From assembly GCA_004296775.1 (NCBI GenBank), contig RHGE01000018.1, positions 3 through 64,002 of the forward strand: 64,000 bases of DNA, written 5' to 3'. This document shows positions 46,270-54,377 of the stretch, piece by piece. Both the position numbers and the translations under genes were made by a program. This DNA is from Marinilabiliaceae bacterium JC017 (GTDB lineage: Bacteria > Bacteroidota > Bacteroidia > Bacteroidales > Marinilabiliaceae). Below the pieces are notes generated by a model that was not told the DNA's origin, made no database searches, and worked only from the letters and a program-made list of their open reading frames with translations. Numbering within the stretch: position 1 is the first letter of the stretch; each line of letters opens with the position of its first letter.

Positions 46270-47250
46270 TTAGTCAGAGATGATTAATATGCCGTCAACA
46301 ATACTGATTTTTTTTCCAAAATGAATTTGAAGCTCTTCAATCACTTCTTCTAACGGTTGCTTATTAAAGATAGTTGTCACTTTAATCGTACTCCTCTTTG
46401 ATCGATTATCGACACTCTGTATTTCAATAAAATGATCATCTAAAGCAGAAACTATCTCATCTAATCCTGCATTTTCAAATTTTAATACTCCACTACGCCA
46501 AGACTGAAAATGATCATTCTCAATTTTTCCTTTGATCAAATTCCCTTCCGCGAGAACACCTACATCCCCTTTTACCAAAATAACTTCCTGATTATCCGAT
46601 GAAAACCGCACACGCCCTTCAACTACATGAATTCTAACCCTATTCCCACTTTCGGACGTTTCAAGATTAAACTCAGTTCCCAATACTTCTACCTTAGCGT
46701 TTCCGGCCTGAATAACAAATGGTCTTTCAGGATTTTTTGCCACCTTAAAATAACCCTCACCAGCAAGTCTCACTTCTCTTCTTTTTCCAGACAGATTCCT
46801 CTGAAAAATCAACTTACTATTTTCATTCAAAATAACCTGAGACTTATCTGGCAATACCAACGAATCTTTTTGAAAATCTGTATCAAAAGAAGCCAAATAA
46901 CCAAGGCCTGGCACATTAAAATATGAAACAACAGAAGCTCCGACAATAAAAGCAAGGATCAAAACAGCCGCAATTCTCCTAAATACATTAAGAGTAATAC
47001 TCTTTCCCTTTTTATTCTGCTTACAAAAAGTCACTCGTTGTTTTACCTTTTGCCAATCATCCCTGGCACAGATTTCCCTGAACGCCTTCACTCCTTCACT
47101 TTTCTCCCAAGTGGATAAAAAAGAATCAAAGTATGCTTTATGGTCTGGATCTTCTTCCACCCATTTCCTCAGCATCACCTCCTCTCCGGCGTCAAGCGAT
47201 TGAGTCAACCACTTTACAATGACTATATCTAACTCTGAATACTTTTCCAT
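46270..47250 (-). CDS. FecR-type anti-sigma factor
   Basis: 326 aa. A cytoplasmic N-terminal DUF4880-like segment (about 1-75), a single membrane helix (about 91-108, RIAAVLILAFIVGASVV), the FecR domain (about 125-215, DKSQVILNENSKLIFQ, VRLAGEGYFKVAKNPERPFVI) and a C-terminal STN-like DUF4974 domain (NKQPLEEVIEELQIHFG) are in the usual order. It holds the ECF sigma factor until the TonB receptor signals. Only 29 bp separate it from the receptor start. Confidence 0.92.
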   Translation of the reverse strand: MEKYSELDIVIVKWLTQSLDAGEEVMLRKWVEEDPDHKAYFDSFLSTWEKSEGVKAFREICARDDWQKVKQRVTFCKQNKKGKSITLNVFRRIAAVLILAFIVGASVVSYFNVPGLGYLASFDTDFQKDSLVLPDKSQVILNENSKLIFQRNLSGKRREVRLAGEGYFKVAKNPERPFVIQAGNAKVEVLGTEFNLETSESGNRVRIHVVEGRVRFSSDNQEVILVKGDVGVLAEGNLIKGKIENDHFQSWRSGVLKFENAGLDEIVSALDDHFIEIQSVDNRSKRSTIKVTTIFNKQPLEEVIEELQIHFGKKISIVDGILIISD

Positions 47251-47258
47251 CTTACTAA

Positions 47259-47432
47259 TTAATGAAATTCCATCATTCTAAAAAGATTCGGCTCCCCTTC
47301 CATCTCCACTACCTCTTCTTTCGCAATTGCTTTTTCATTTTCTTCAACGATAACCTGTCTTGCTTCTACATGATTTTTTTCTTCATCAGATGAAACAAAT
47401 AATTGTGCAAGTAATTGAAAGATAAATTCCAT
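47259..47432 (-). CDS. Small acidic ORF (57 aa) between sigma factor and FecR
   Basis: It starts MEFIFQLLAQLF and ends NLFRMMEFH, with a Glu-rich centre. It uses ATG, ends 8 bp before the FecR start codon and runs in the operon direction, which is the arrangement expected of a translated gene. It has a short hydrophobic N-terminus followed by a charged stretch (EE, EENEKA, KEEVVEMEGE). No family is recognised. It may be a small regulator or just a leader peptide coupled to fecR. Confidence 0.5.
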   Translation of the reverse strand: MEFIFQLLAQLFVSSDEEKNHVEARQVIVEENEKAIAKEEVVEMEGEPNLFRMMEFH

Positions 47433-47543
47433 TTTGAACCGTTTAATATTTCTTTTCTACTTATTTTTTCTCTAACTCATCCTTTAGACAAACAACCTTC
47501 CTTACACACGTATCCTTTCCCAATTTTTTTTCAACCAAATTCC

Positions 47544-48128
47544 CTACTTCATCCAATAAAGTACTAACAAAACCACAACAGCGATATATTCTTTCAGATT
47601 TGCACGCATCACTTTTAACGCTTTACTAATTTGTGTTTCTACAGTACGCTTGGAAAGTGATAATTTATCGGCAATTTCCTGATTCGTGATGCCATCAAAT
47701 CGACTCATCTCAAATATCCGCCGACATTGATCAGGCAAAGAGTGTACAATGGCAAAAATCTTTGCCTCCAATTCTGTCTCCTGCAACTTATCTTCAACAA
47801 AAGCCTCATCATTTTTTTTATCATCAAATATATTAGCATGATGATCTCGCCTAATCTGATTGCGTTTAATCTGATTCAGACATCTGTTTTTAACAGACTG
47901 ATACAAATGGGATCTAAGAGAGGAATGTATATTCAATTTCTCCCGTTTCTCATAAAACATTACAAAAACATCCTGCACAGTTTCTTTCGCCAAATCTTCA
48001 TCCACCAGAATTTTTTGAGCAAAAACCACTAAAGGAGTATAGTATTTCATAAAAAGCGTCTCAAAGGCCTCTTCTTTCCCCTCTTCAATTCCTTTGATCA
48101 ACCAGTTGTCATCATTAAATTGTGCCAT
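47544..48128 (-). CDS. ECF sigma factor (FecI-like) with hydrophobic C-terminal tail
   Basis: 194 aa. Region 2 (about 22-90, EAFETLFMKYYTPLVVFA, KETVQDVFVMFYEKR, LRSHLYQSVKNRCLNQIKR) and region 4 (about 125-175, LPDQCRRIFEMSRFDGITNQEIADKL...TVETQISKAL) are intact. The last 13 or so residues (IAVVVLLVLYWMK) are strongly hydrophobic and could hold the protein near the membrane or FecR. It heads the signalling operon with the downstream small ORF, FecR, receptor and DUF4249. Confidence 0.93.
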   Translation of the reverse strand: MAQFNDDNWLIKGIEEGKEEAFETLFMKYYTPLVVFAQKILVDEDLAKETVQDVFVMFYEKREKLNIHSSLRSHLYQSVKNRCLNQIKRNQIRRDHHANIFDDKKNDEAFVEDKLQETELEAKIFAIVHSLPDQCRRIFEMSRFDGITNQEIADKLSLSKRTVETQISKALKVMRANLKEYIAVVVLLVLYWMK

Positions 48129-48292
48129 GTGTATTTATCAGGGTATACGGCCACAAAAATAAAAATTACAAAATATAATACCGTCCAATAAACGAATATT
48201 TTGCACCCTTTCATCAAATTAAAAACCAACCATCAAATCAACAATATATTATACATCCCTCGACAAATCTTTTAATTTTTCCTCGACAATAG

Positions 48293-48322
48293 TTGTCAAA
48301 ATGCCCATTTTACTTATCTTTG
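48293..48322 (+). promoter_or_regulatory. tRNA-Pro promoter
   Basis: TTG (48293-48295), a 19-nt spacer and TATCTTTG (48315-48322) followed by CA match the Bacteroidota consensus. The box lies 30 bp before the tRNA. Confidence 0.7.
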
Positions 48323-48352
48323 CAGCGTCTTTAAAAAAGGACAATAACATTT

Positions 48353-48427
48353 CGGGATGTAGCTCAGTCCGGTTAGAGTACTCGTCTGGGGGGCGAGGGG
48401 TCGCTAGTTCGAATCTAGTCATCCCGA
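48353..48427 (+). tRNA. tRNA-Pro (anticodon GGG)
   Basis: The acceptor arm CGGGATG pairs with CATCCCG; a D-arm (GCTCAGTCCGGTTAGAGT), an anticodon arm CTCGT-CTGGGGG-GCGAG with GGG at 34-36 and a T-arm CTAGTTCGAATCTAG complete the cloverleaf. The discriminator is A and CCA is not encoded. The mobile element starts just downstream, so this gene is the likely integration target. Confidence 0.96.
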
Positions 48428-48450
48428 CAAAATGGATTTTAAAGAAAATC

Positions 48451-48490
48451 AAAAGCCTGTAAATCGTATGATTTACAGGCTTTTCTGTTT
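48451..48490 (+). terminator. tRNA-Pro terminator
   Basis: AAAAGCCTGTAAATC and GATTTACAGGCTTTT pair over 15 bp around GTAT, with T-rich sequence after. It lies 23 bp past the tRNA. Confidence 0.9.
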
Positions 48491-48728
48491 TTTAGTGAAT
48501 CAAGTCAAACCAGTTTAAACCGTATTTCTGGTGTGACATTCGGGAGTCAATTTTAATTCTTAAATTGTCTCACTGGAAACACTGTAGGAATCTATAAGAC
48601 TGCCACTTATAATTTCATAATTCCATTTATACCACCGTTTATTGATTGATTTTGATTGTGTTTAGACTCATTTCCAGTGAGTCATTGGGGAGTTTTTTAC
48701 CATAACCACACAATTAAAACCAACAGCC
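48491..48728. other. Likely attachment and integrase-binding region
   Basis: It lies between the tRNA terminator and the integrase start. CTCACTGGAAA (48569-48579) and its inverse TTTCCAGTGAG (48671-48681) form an 11-bp inverted repeat that could be arm-type binding sites for the integrase. The exact att core cannot be set because the other end of the element lies outside the window. Confidence 0.4.
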
Positions 48729-49982
48729 ATGACCACACAAACATTTAGCGTTCAGTTCCTGGTTAGACCAGTGAGAAAGGACAAAGAAAGAGGAACCATA
48801 TACGTGCGAATCACCGCCAGCGGCCAGCGTACGGAATTCTCTCTCAAGACAAAGGTTCAAATCGAGGCTTGGAATAATAACAAAGAAAGACTTGTAGCCA
48901 GATCAGGTCAGTCTCAAAAAATGAACCACTTCCTCGACAATGTAAAAGGCCAATTGTTAGCCATTTACAGGGAGTTAGTTCTCAAAAAACAACTCATCAC
49001 GCCGGAAATCATTAAAAACCATTTTCATGGCTTTACCAATGAGGAGTATACCCTGATGAACCTGGTTGACTACCATGCTAAATCCCAAAAGAATATCCTT
49101 AGTTGGGGCACCTTGAAAAACTACAACACCACCGCCAGGTACCTCTCCGAATTTCTTTTAGAAAACAAAAAGACCTCTGACATCTACCTGCAGCAATTAA
49201 GCTATCGGTTCATCACCGAATTTGAATCCTTCCTTCGAACCTATCATCCTGTCGACCACCAACGCCCCCTCTCTAACAATGGTGTAATGAAACACCTGGA
49301 ACGATTGCGAAAGTTGGTAAATATGGCCGTTAAACTGGAATGGCTCGAAAAAAATCCCTTTGAAAAATACCGGCTGTCCTTTAAAAAAACAGAACGTCAT
49401 TACCTGTCTCAGGAAGAATTAAACCTCATCCAGGAGAAAGACTTTTCAATTGAACGCCTTCAATTTGCCAAAGACCTGTTCGTTTTCTCCTGTTACACCG
49501 GATTAGCCTACATTGATGTATCCACCCTAACCCCCGACAACCTGGTTTTAGGGATCGATGGCTACCAGTGGATCCATACCAAAAGAAAGAAAACAGACAT
49601 ACCGGTTCACATACCCCTTCTACCGGTTGCATTGGAAATTATAGAAAAGTACAAGGAACACCCCAGGGCCCTGCATAAGGGCACCCTCCTCCCCATCGTT
49701 TCCAATCAAAAACTCAATAGCTACCTGAAAGAAATTGCCGATTTGTGCAACATCACTAAAAACCTGACCTTTCATGTAGCCCGGCACACCTTTGCCACCA
49801 CTGTCACACTGAGCAATGGAGTACCCATGGAAACCGTCAGTAAAATACTCGGTCACTCCAAACTGGCAACCACCCAAATATACGCCAGGGTACTGGAAAA
49901 CAAGATCAGCGTCGACATGGCTGATTTACGCAATAAACTGACACCTCAAAATCAACAGAATTTAAAAACCAACAATTATTAA
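48729..49982 (+). CDS. int: Tyrosine-type integrase of a Bacteroidota mobile element
   Basis: 417 aa. An N-terminal Arm-DNA-binding region (FLVRPVRKDKERGTIYVRIT) and a SAM-like core-binding domain (about 105-205) precede the catalytic domain. There HVARHTFATT provides His and Arg II and LGHSKLATTQIYARVL provides the His and nucleophile Tyr. The first-Arg position lies in FSCYTGLAYIDV with Ala instead of Arg, as in IntDOT-type relatives. It would integrate the element at or beside the tRNA-Pro gene. A strong palindrome follows its stop. Confidence 0.93.
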   Translation: MTTQTFSVQFLVRPVRKDKERGTIYVRITASGQRTEFSLKTKVQIEAWNNNKERLVARSGQSQKMNHFLDNVKGQLLAIYRELVLKKQLITPEIIKNHFHGFTNEEYTLMNLVDYHAKSQKNILSWGTLKNYNTTARYLSEFLLENKKTSDIYLQQLSYRFITEFESFLRTYHPVDHQRPLSNNGVMKHLERLRKLVNMAVKLEWLEKNPFEKYRLSFKKTERHYLSQEELNLIQEKDFSIERLQFAKDLFVFSCYTGLAYIDVSTLTPDNLVLGIDGYQWIHTKRKKTDIPVHIPLLPVALEIIEKYKEHPRALHKGTLLPIVSNQKLNSYLKEIADLCNITKNLTFHVARHTFATTVTLSNGVPMETVSKILGHSKLATTQIYARVLENKISVDMADLRNKLTPQNQQNLKTNNY

Positions 49983-50296
49983 CCAGTTTGCATCCTCAAA
50001 AAATCAAACACACATAACCTCATCAGCAAACAATGATTTAATCGCTACTCATTTCCGCCCATGTGGGCGGAAATGAGTGCAATAATAATTAAGCCCACCT
50101 GACGTTTTTAAAAATAAAAGCTCATCATCAGGGAGCCAGACAAGACATAGATACCCGCGCCTTCCTCCCGCTTTGTTCAAGATATTCAAACAGGTGTATT
50201 CTGTATTAAGAAACCCTTAACGCAAAAAAGGCATTTGTTTTGGAGGTAATTGGGTGTAAATGATATTGTCATAAAACACTTAAACAACCTGAATAC
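49983..50296. other. Spacer after integrase
   Basis: It holds the long palindrome at 50047-50078 and otherwise AT-rich sequence leading to the RteC-like gene. No gene is seen. Confidence 0.5.
50047..50078 (+). terminator. Perfect 15-bp-stem palindrome after integrase
   Basis: ACTCATTTCCGCCCA and TGGGCGGAAATGAGT pair perfectly around TG. No T run follows, so it is a terminator of atypical form or a DNA-processing site of the element. Confidence 0.55.
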
Positions 50297-51478
50297 ATGG
50301 AAAACCTCCTGAAACAATTAGAGAAGGTGGTGAGTCAGGTCCAACACCTTCCCTCAGATCATCAGTGTGACGATCGTACACCTGGCAGTAAAAACGGTAT
50401 TTTAAATCCACATTACACCATCCTAACCAGTCATAAAGGATACCTTTTAAGCATCGCCGTTTTTTACCAATCAAAAGAAAAACTAAAGTACTGTATTCGG
50501 CTCTACCAATCTACGCTCACCCGGCTTTTGGACAAACTGCACCAGTTAAAGGATCATTGCTCCCGGGAATATTCTAAGATCAACTGTCTCAAGCAGTCTG
50601 CCATTCAAATGCTCTCCGAATTACTTTCCTTTTTACGAAAACAGTTTCCTGCTTACTTCGACTGCAACCTGAAGGTACCGGAAGTACGCTACTTGCACCA
50701 CCGGTTAAAATTCGGTCAGATACAAAAAGAAATTGAACACAAACTTATTCTCAAAAACATCAATCCAGCGCTTTTAGCTACAATCACACACCCCTTTGCA
50801 GACTTTCAGCAAAAAAAAAAAAGATACTACACCTTCCGGGATATCAGCTACCTGTACGGATGGGCAGAAAAACTGGATGTCATTGCCCGCCAACCACATG
50901 TTGAACGCGACTTGGATAAGGAAGTGAGCTGTTCAGCCATTGGTTACAACCTTAACTCCGAAACCTGCATCCGCTATTTTCTCCAATTCATTGGTAAAAG
51001 CTATCGAAGTAAAACCAGCAGTAGTGACCAGCTTCAAAAGCTACACTTCTATACCAAGTGTGTAAAACAGGTATTCATTACCTCTCCGGAAGGCTACAAT
51101 CCCAAGTATGAATCACTGCATATCATCCTGTCCAGGTGGCTCAAGCAGGAGATTAAATACACCCGCAAAAGCAGCCGGGACAACCACTCTTTATCCGGTA
51201 TAACAGCTACACCGCAGGAATCTCCTGGCAAACAGAAAACCTCCATGTCCGTCTCCCAGCTGGCCTGTTTTGTCAAGAACCTGATCGACACTGGGCTTAT
51301 TGCGACCAACAACAAGGAAGAAACACTTCGTTTCTTCTCCAACCATTTCTCTACCCAAAACACAGAAAACATATCAATCTTCAGCCTGCGTTCCAAATTT
51401 TTCAAACCCGACAACAACTCCATCTCAACCACAAAAGAGAATATTTTGAAACTGCTTAATTCGATTCAAAAAAACTAA
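50297..51478 (+). CDS. RteC-like regulatory protein of the mobile element (tentative)
   Basis: 393 aa, soluble and basic. The middle part (LSELLSFLRKQFPAYFDCN, EIEHKLILKNINPALLATITHPFADFQQKKKRYYTFRDISYLYGWAEKL) resembles RteC proteins that sit beside integrases in Bacteroides conjugative and mobilizable elements and control excision. The match is by recollection and by position. A run of 12 A at 50811-50822 encodes part of QQKKKR, a possible slippage site. What it regulates here is unknown. Confidence 0.55.
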   Translation: MENLLKQLEKVVSQVQHLPSDHQCDDRTPGSKNGILNPHYTILTSHKGYLLSIAVFYQSKEKLKYCIRLYQSTLTRLLDKLHQLKDHCSREYSKINCLKQSAIQMLSELLSFLRKQFPAYFDCNLKVPEVRYLHHRLKFGQIQKEIEHKLILKNINPALLATITHPFADFQQKKKRYYTFRDISYLYGWAEKLDVIARQPHVERDLDKEVSCSAIGYNLNSETCIRYFLQFIGKSYRSKTSSSDQLQKLHFYTKCVKQVFITSPEGYNPKYESLHIILSRWLKQEIKYTRKSSRDNHSLSGITATPQESPGKQKTSMSVSQLACFVKNLIDTGLIATNNKEETLRFFSNHFSTQNTENISIFSLRSKFFKPDNNSISTTKENILKLLNSIQKN

Positions 51479-51526
51479 TATACAATTTTTTTTATGGCGT
51501 AACTCTCTGAATAACAGGTGGGGTTA

Positions 51527-51547
51527 CTGGGGGTACCGGTACCCCAG
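51527..51547. promoter_or_regulatory. Palindrome upstream of HTH gene
   Basis: GGGGTACCGGTACCCC is a perfect 16-bp palindrome (51530-51545) that extends to CTG..CAG with one bulged G. It could be an operator for the HTH protein or a processing site. Confidence 0.4.
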
Positions 51548-51653
51548 GGACTGGTTTAGTATTTCCTGATGTTCTTCCTTTGTATCACATCAAAATCAAT
51601 CAAATGCGATGGCAGCCGCATTCAAGTAATTTATTCATTTTAAAATAGAAATT

Positions 51654-51926
51654 ATGGCAGCAGAAATTATCACAACCGACGACTTAAGAGAGTTTAAAAT
51701 GGACCTGCTTTCAGAAATTGAGAAACTACTGAAAAGCCATGCCGGTAACCAAACCAAGAAATGGCTCAAATCCTACGAGGTACGCAAACTGCTTAACATC
51801 TCACCGGGCACCTTACAAAACCTGAGAGTCAATGGCACGTTGCCTTTTACTAAAATTGGCGGTGTCATTTACTACGATTACGCCGACATTCATGACATGA
51901 TTGAAAGCAACAAAATCAAGCTTTAA
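51654..51926 (+). CDS. Excisionase-like helix-turn-helix protein
   Basis: 90 aa. A short N-terminal helix region is followed by a MerR/HTH_17-type winged helix (about 38-88): WLKSYEVRKLLNISPGTLQNLRVNGTLPFTKIGGVIYYDYADI. Such proteins in integrative elements act as recombination directionality factors or transcription regulators of the excision genes. It lies between the RteC-like gene and the replication-like genes, as is common in Bacteroidota elements. Confidence 0.82.
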   Translation: MAAEIITTDDLREFKMDLLSEIEKLLKSHAGNQTKKWLKSYEVRKLLNISPGTLQNLRVNGTLPFTKIGGVIYYDYADIHDMIESNKIKL

Positions 51927-52054
51927 CCGCATCAGGTCCCGGTGCTTTGCGGCTCTCCTGTGAGACACAAAAAAACAACAGAAAAGGCTCACCGCTAATC
52001 ACTGCTGAGTATCCGGGATCATTAAAACAAATTATCAATGAAATCTAGAGCCCC

Positions 52055-52756
52055 ATGAACTACATCCATCATCAGCTAATCGTATTTACTAAGATGGACC
52101 AGATTCCAGAGTTTAAAGCCTTTCACCTGACACTCTACATGGCACTCTTCAGACTCTGGAATCAAAACCGGTTTGAGAACCCCATCTTAGTAGTCCGCAA
52201 AGAACTGATGCAGATGGCCAGGATAGGTTCCAAAACCACCTATTTCAAAACATTGAAAGACCTGGAGAAACACAATTTCATCCGCTACTGCCCATCATTC
52301 GATCCCATGGTAGCCAGCCAGGTTCACCTGACCATCTATTGGACAGGTACCTGTCCACGACCTGTCCCAAAAATGGACCGTATATATAAACATACAAACA
52401 ATATACACTCTATAAGGGAACTTGAAGAATATGTTAATCAGAAAGAAAAATTTAAGGATCACAATAAGCAAACTGACATGAAAAAGAAAAGTAAATTCAC
52501 ACCCCCGCCACTGGAACACATCCAAATCTATTTCCAGCAAAAAAACTTTTCCATAACCGAAGCCGAACGCTTTTTCAACTACTACGAATCCAACGGCTGG
52601 CTGGTAGGCGGCCGCTCCCCCATGAAAGACTGGAAAGCCGCTGCTCGCAATTGGATGCTCAACATTCCCAAATTCAGCGCCGAAAAAAGCAAACCCGCCA
52701 AAAATCCACATCCCGGCACCAAAAAATCAACCCCCAATTACAATGAGCCCCTCTAA
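52055..52756 (+). CDS. Replication-initiation-like protein of the mobile element
   Basis: 233 aa. The N-terminal half (about 20-110) looks like a winged-helix DNA-binding domain (FHLTLYMALFRLWNQNRF, KELMQMARIGSKTTYFKTLKDLEKHNFI). The C-terminal block FFNYYESNGWLVGGR...MKDWKAAARNWM resembles the conserved tail of DnaD/primosome-type proteins in Bacteroidota elements. It lies upstream of the DnaC-like ATPase, and the two probably load helicase at the element's origin. The family name is not certain. Confidence 0.6.
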   Translation: MNYIHHQLIVFTKMDQIPEFKAFHLTLYMALFRLWNQNRFENPILVVRKELMQMARIGSKTTYFKTLKDLEKHNFIRYCPSFDPMVASQVHLTIYWTGTCPRPVPKMDRIYKHTNNIHSIRELEEYVNQKEKFKDHNKQTDMKKKSKFTPPPLEHIQIYFQQKNFSITEAERFFNYYESNGWLVGGRSPMKDWKAAARNWMLNIPKFSAEKSKPAKNPHPGTKKSTPNYNEPL

Positions 52757-52763
52757 TCCGTAC

Positions 52764-52783
52764 GGACGTAGCAAGCTACGTCC
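52764..52783. repeat. GTAGCAAGCTAC hairpin, copy 1
   Basis: GGACGTAGC and GCTACGTCC pair around AA. A relative is at 54135-54152, on the far side of the DnaC-like gene. Confidence 0.55.
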
Positions 52784-52838
52784 CAATCTCCAATTCTCAT
52801 TTTTTAAGCTTTCACAAAAAAATCAAACCCAATTACCC

Positions 52839-53195
52839 ATGAAAAACCCACTATACAACAAACTAAAATGTCTTTTCAACATTAACGACTTCGATCAAAT
52901 CTTTGACAAAATCGACAGCCTTCCGGATAAATTCTTCGAGCAAAACCTGTTCATTGATAAATATTCCTACATCTGCGAAATCATCGATCTGCATGACAGG
53001 ATTCAATTCGTTTGCCATCATTTATCGGGTAAAACATACAGCTTCGTTTTTGACCCGCCCTACAATCCTTTCAGTAAAGAAGAATGCATTGTGCACTACT
53101 ATTCCAACATTCATACTTTCGTCAAACACATGGCTTTCTTTTTCCAATTCGTCGCTTATCCGGGAATTATTCAAAATGAATATTCACTCAATTAA
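52839..53195 (+). CDS. Hypothetical protein
   Basis: I start at ATG 52839 (MKNPLYNKLK); the longer frame to 52743 would read through the hairpin. 118 aa, soluble, rich in Asp, Phe and Tyr (FDQIFDKIDSLPDKFFEQN, VKHMAFFFQFVAYPG). No family is recognised. It has gene-like codon use and sits between the two replication-like genes, so it is probably a real element gene of unknown role. Confidence 0.5.
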   Translation: MKNPLYNKLKCLFNINDFDQIFDKIDSLPDKFFEQNLFIDKYSYICEIIDLHDRIQFVCHHLSGKTYSFVFDPPYNPFSKEECIVHYYSNIHTFVKHMAFFFQFVAYPGIIQNEYSLN

Positions 53196-53480
53196 TCATT
53201 ACTCCCCCAAGCGAGTAGAGATCCCGGCTTACCGACAGAGGGGTACAATTGCTTCCCTAAGCTAGAGGAAATGCCGCTGATAGAGGGGTAAAGGGTACTC
53301 AATCACTGATGACTGCTAACTGCAATAGTTCGTTAAACTTCTGTAAGTAATTGAAAAACAGTTTGTATTTATCTAGTAGACAAACCTATTAATGATCTAA
53401 AAATGAGAGTAATGTAAATCAATCTCATGTCTATTATCTAAAATCTAATGATCTATTTTAAACTGCTAACTGAAAAAATC
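53196..53480. other. Spacer with R4 repeat
   Basis: It carries near-duplicate 'tagag..ccg..agaggggta' texts at 53214-53292 and then the most complete R4 copy. No gene is seen. Confidence 0.5.
53327..53457 (+). repeat. R4 repeat, most complete copy
   Basis: AATAGTTCGTTAAACTTCTG to TCTAATGATCTATTT. Copies at 23.8 and 30.3 kb are inverted, and the copy at 21.5 kb is split by other repeats. Presence both in the core and inside the island suggests genome-wide dispersal. Confidence 0.7.
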
Positions 53481-54128
53481 ATGCACTACCAAATAATCAA
53501 CAACACCATCGTCTACGATTTTCAAAAAGGTATCGATTTTATCGCTCAAAAAGGAAAACAGATACATGGGCCCCACTTTAATCTTTTAGATGAAGATATG
53601 GGTATTATTCGTAAGCTTTTCGCGTATACGATTGGCGATCATGACATCATACTTCAGTGCGGTCTCGATCCGCGGAAAGGAATCATGCTCTGTGGCCCCA
53701 TTGGGTGCGGTAAAACATCCCTGATGCAGCTGATGCAGTTTTTGGTGCCACCCCAATACCGTTTCCCGGTGAAGCCCTGCCGTGATGTCAGCTTCGAATT
53801 TCAAAAAGACGGCTTCGATGTCATCCACCGCTACAGCAAACGCAGCTTCACCATCAAGCCCGGGATCAAGACACCCAAAACCATCTGCTTCGACGACCTG
53901 GGTGCCGAACAAAACCTCAAGCACTTCGGCAGCGAGTGTAACGTCATGGCCGAGATCCTCCTCAGTCGCTACGAACTCTTCACCTCTGATAAGCTCATAA
54001 CTCACATCACCACCAACCTCAACGCCACAGAAATTGAAGAGCTCTATGACAAACGCGTTCGCAGCCGACTCCGTGAAATGGTTAATGTGATATCCTTTCC
54101 AGAAGAAGCAGCAGATAAACGAAAATAA
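53481..54128 (+). CDS. DnaC/IstB-like AAA+ ATPase
   Basis: I start at ATG 53481 (MHYQIINN), beyond the repeat. About 215 aa. Walker A GPIGCGKTS, Walker B ICFDDLG, sensor text ITTNLNATEIEELY and the arginine-rich DKRVRSRLREM match the DnaC/IstB helicase-loader group. It probably works with the upstream replication-like protein when the element is excised. It is followed by the second GTAGCAAGCTAC hairpin. Confidence 0.8.
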   Translation: MHYQIINNTIVYDFQKGIDFIAQKGKQIHGPHFNLLDEDMGIIRKLFAYTIGDHDIILQCGLDPRKGIMLCGPIGCGKTSLMQLMQFLVPPQYRFPVKPCRDVSFEFQKDGFDVIHRYSKRSFTIKPGIKTPKTICFDDLGAEQNLKHFGSECNVMAEILLSRYELFTSDKLITHITTNLNATEIEELYDKRVRSRLREMVNVISFPEEAADKRK

Positions 54129-54134
54129 AGCAAG

Positions 54135-54152
54135 GCCGTAGCAAGCTACGGC
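54135..54152 (+). terminator. GTAGCAAGCTAC hairpin, copy 2 (terminator-like)
   Basis: GCCGTAGC and GCTACGGC pair around AA just after the ATPase stop, followed by TTCATTT. It may mark the end of the backbone genes before the defence cargo. Confidence 0.5.
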
Positions 54153-54377
54153 TTCATTTACGCATGGTAAATCATACGTACATCAATTTGTTTCAATGAA
54201 TTTCCATCATATTTCCTTTCATACATCCAATAACCCAAACCTCCAATCATCAAATATCTAACATCTGGATTCTAGCCTCTATCTCCCAACATCGAACATC
54301 CCAAATATTTTTCCATATTGTTCGAACCGCCCGTAGCACATATTTACTATATTAGCACTTCCAAAATCTACAACACA

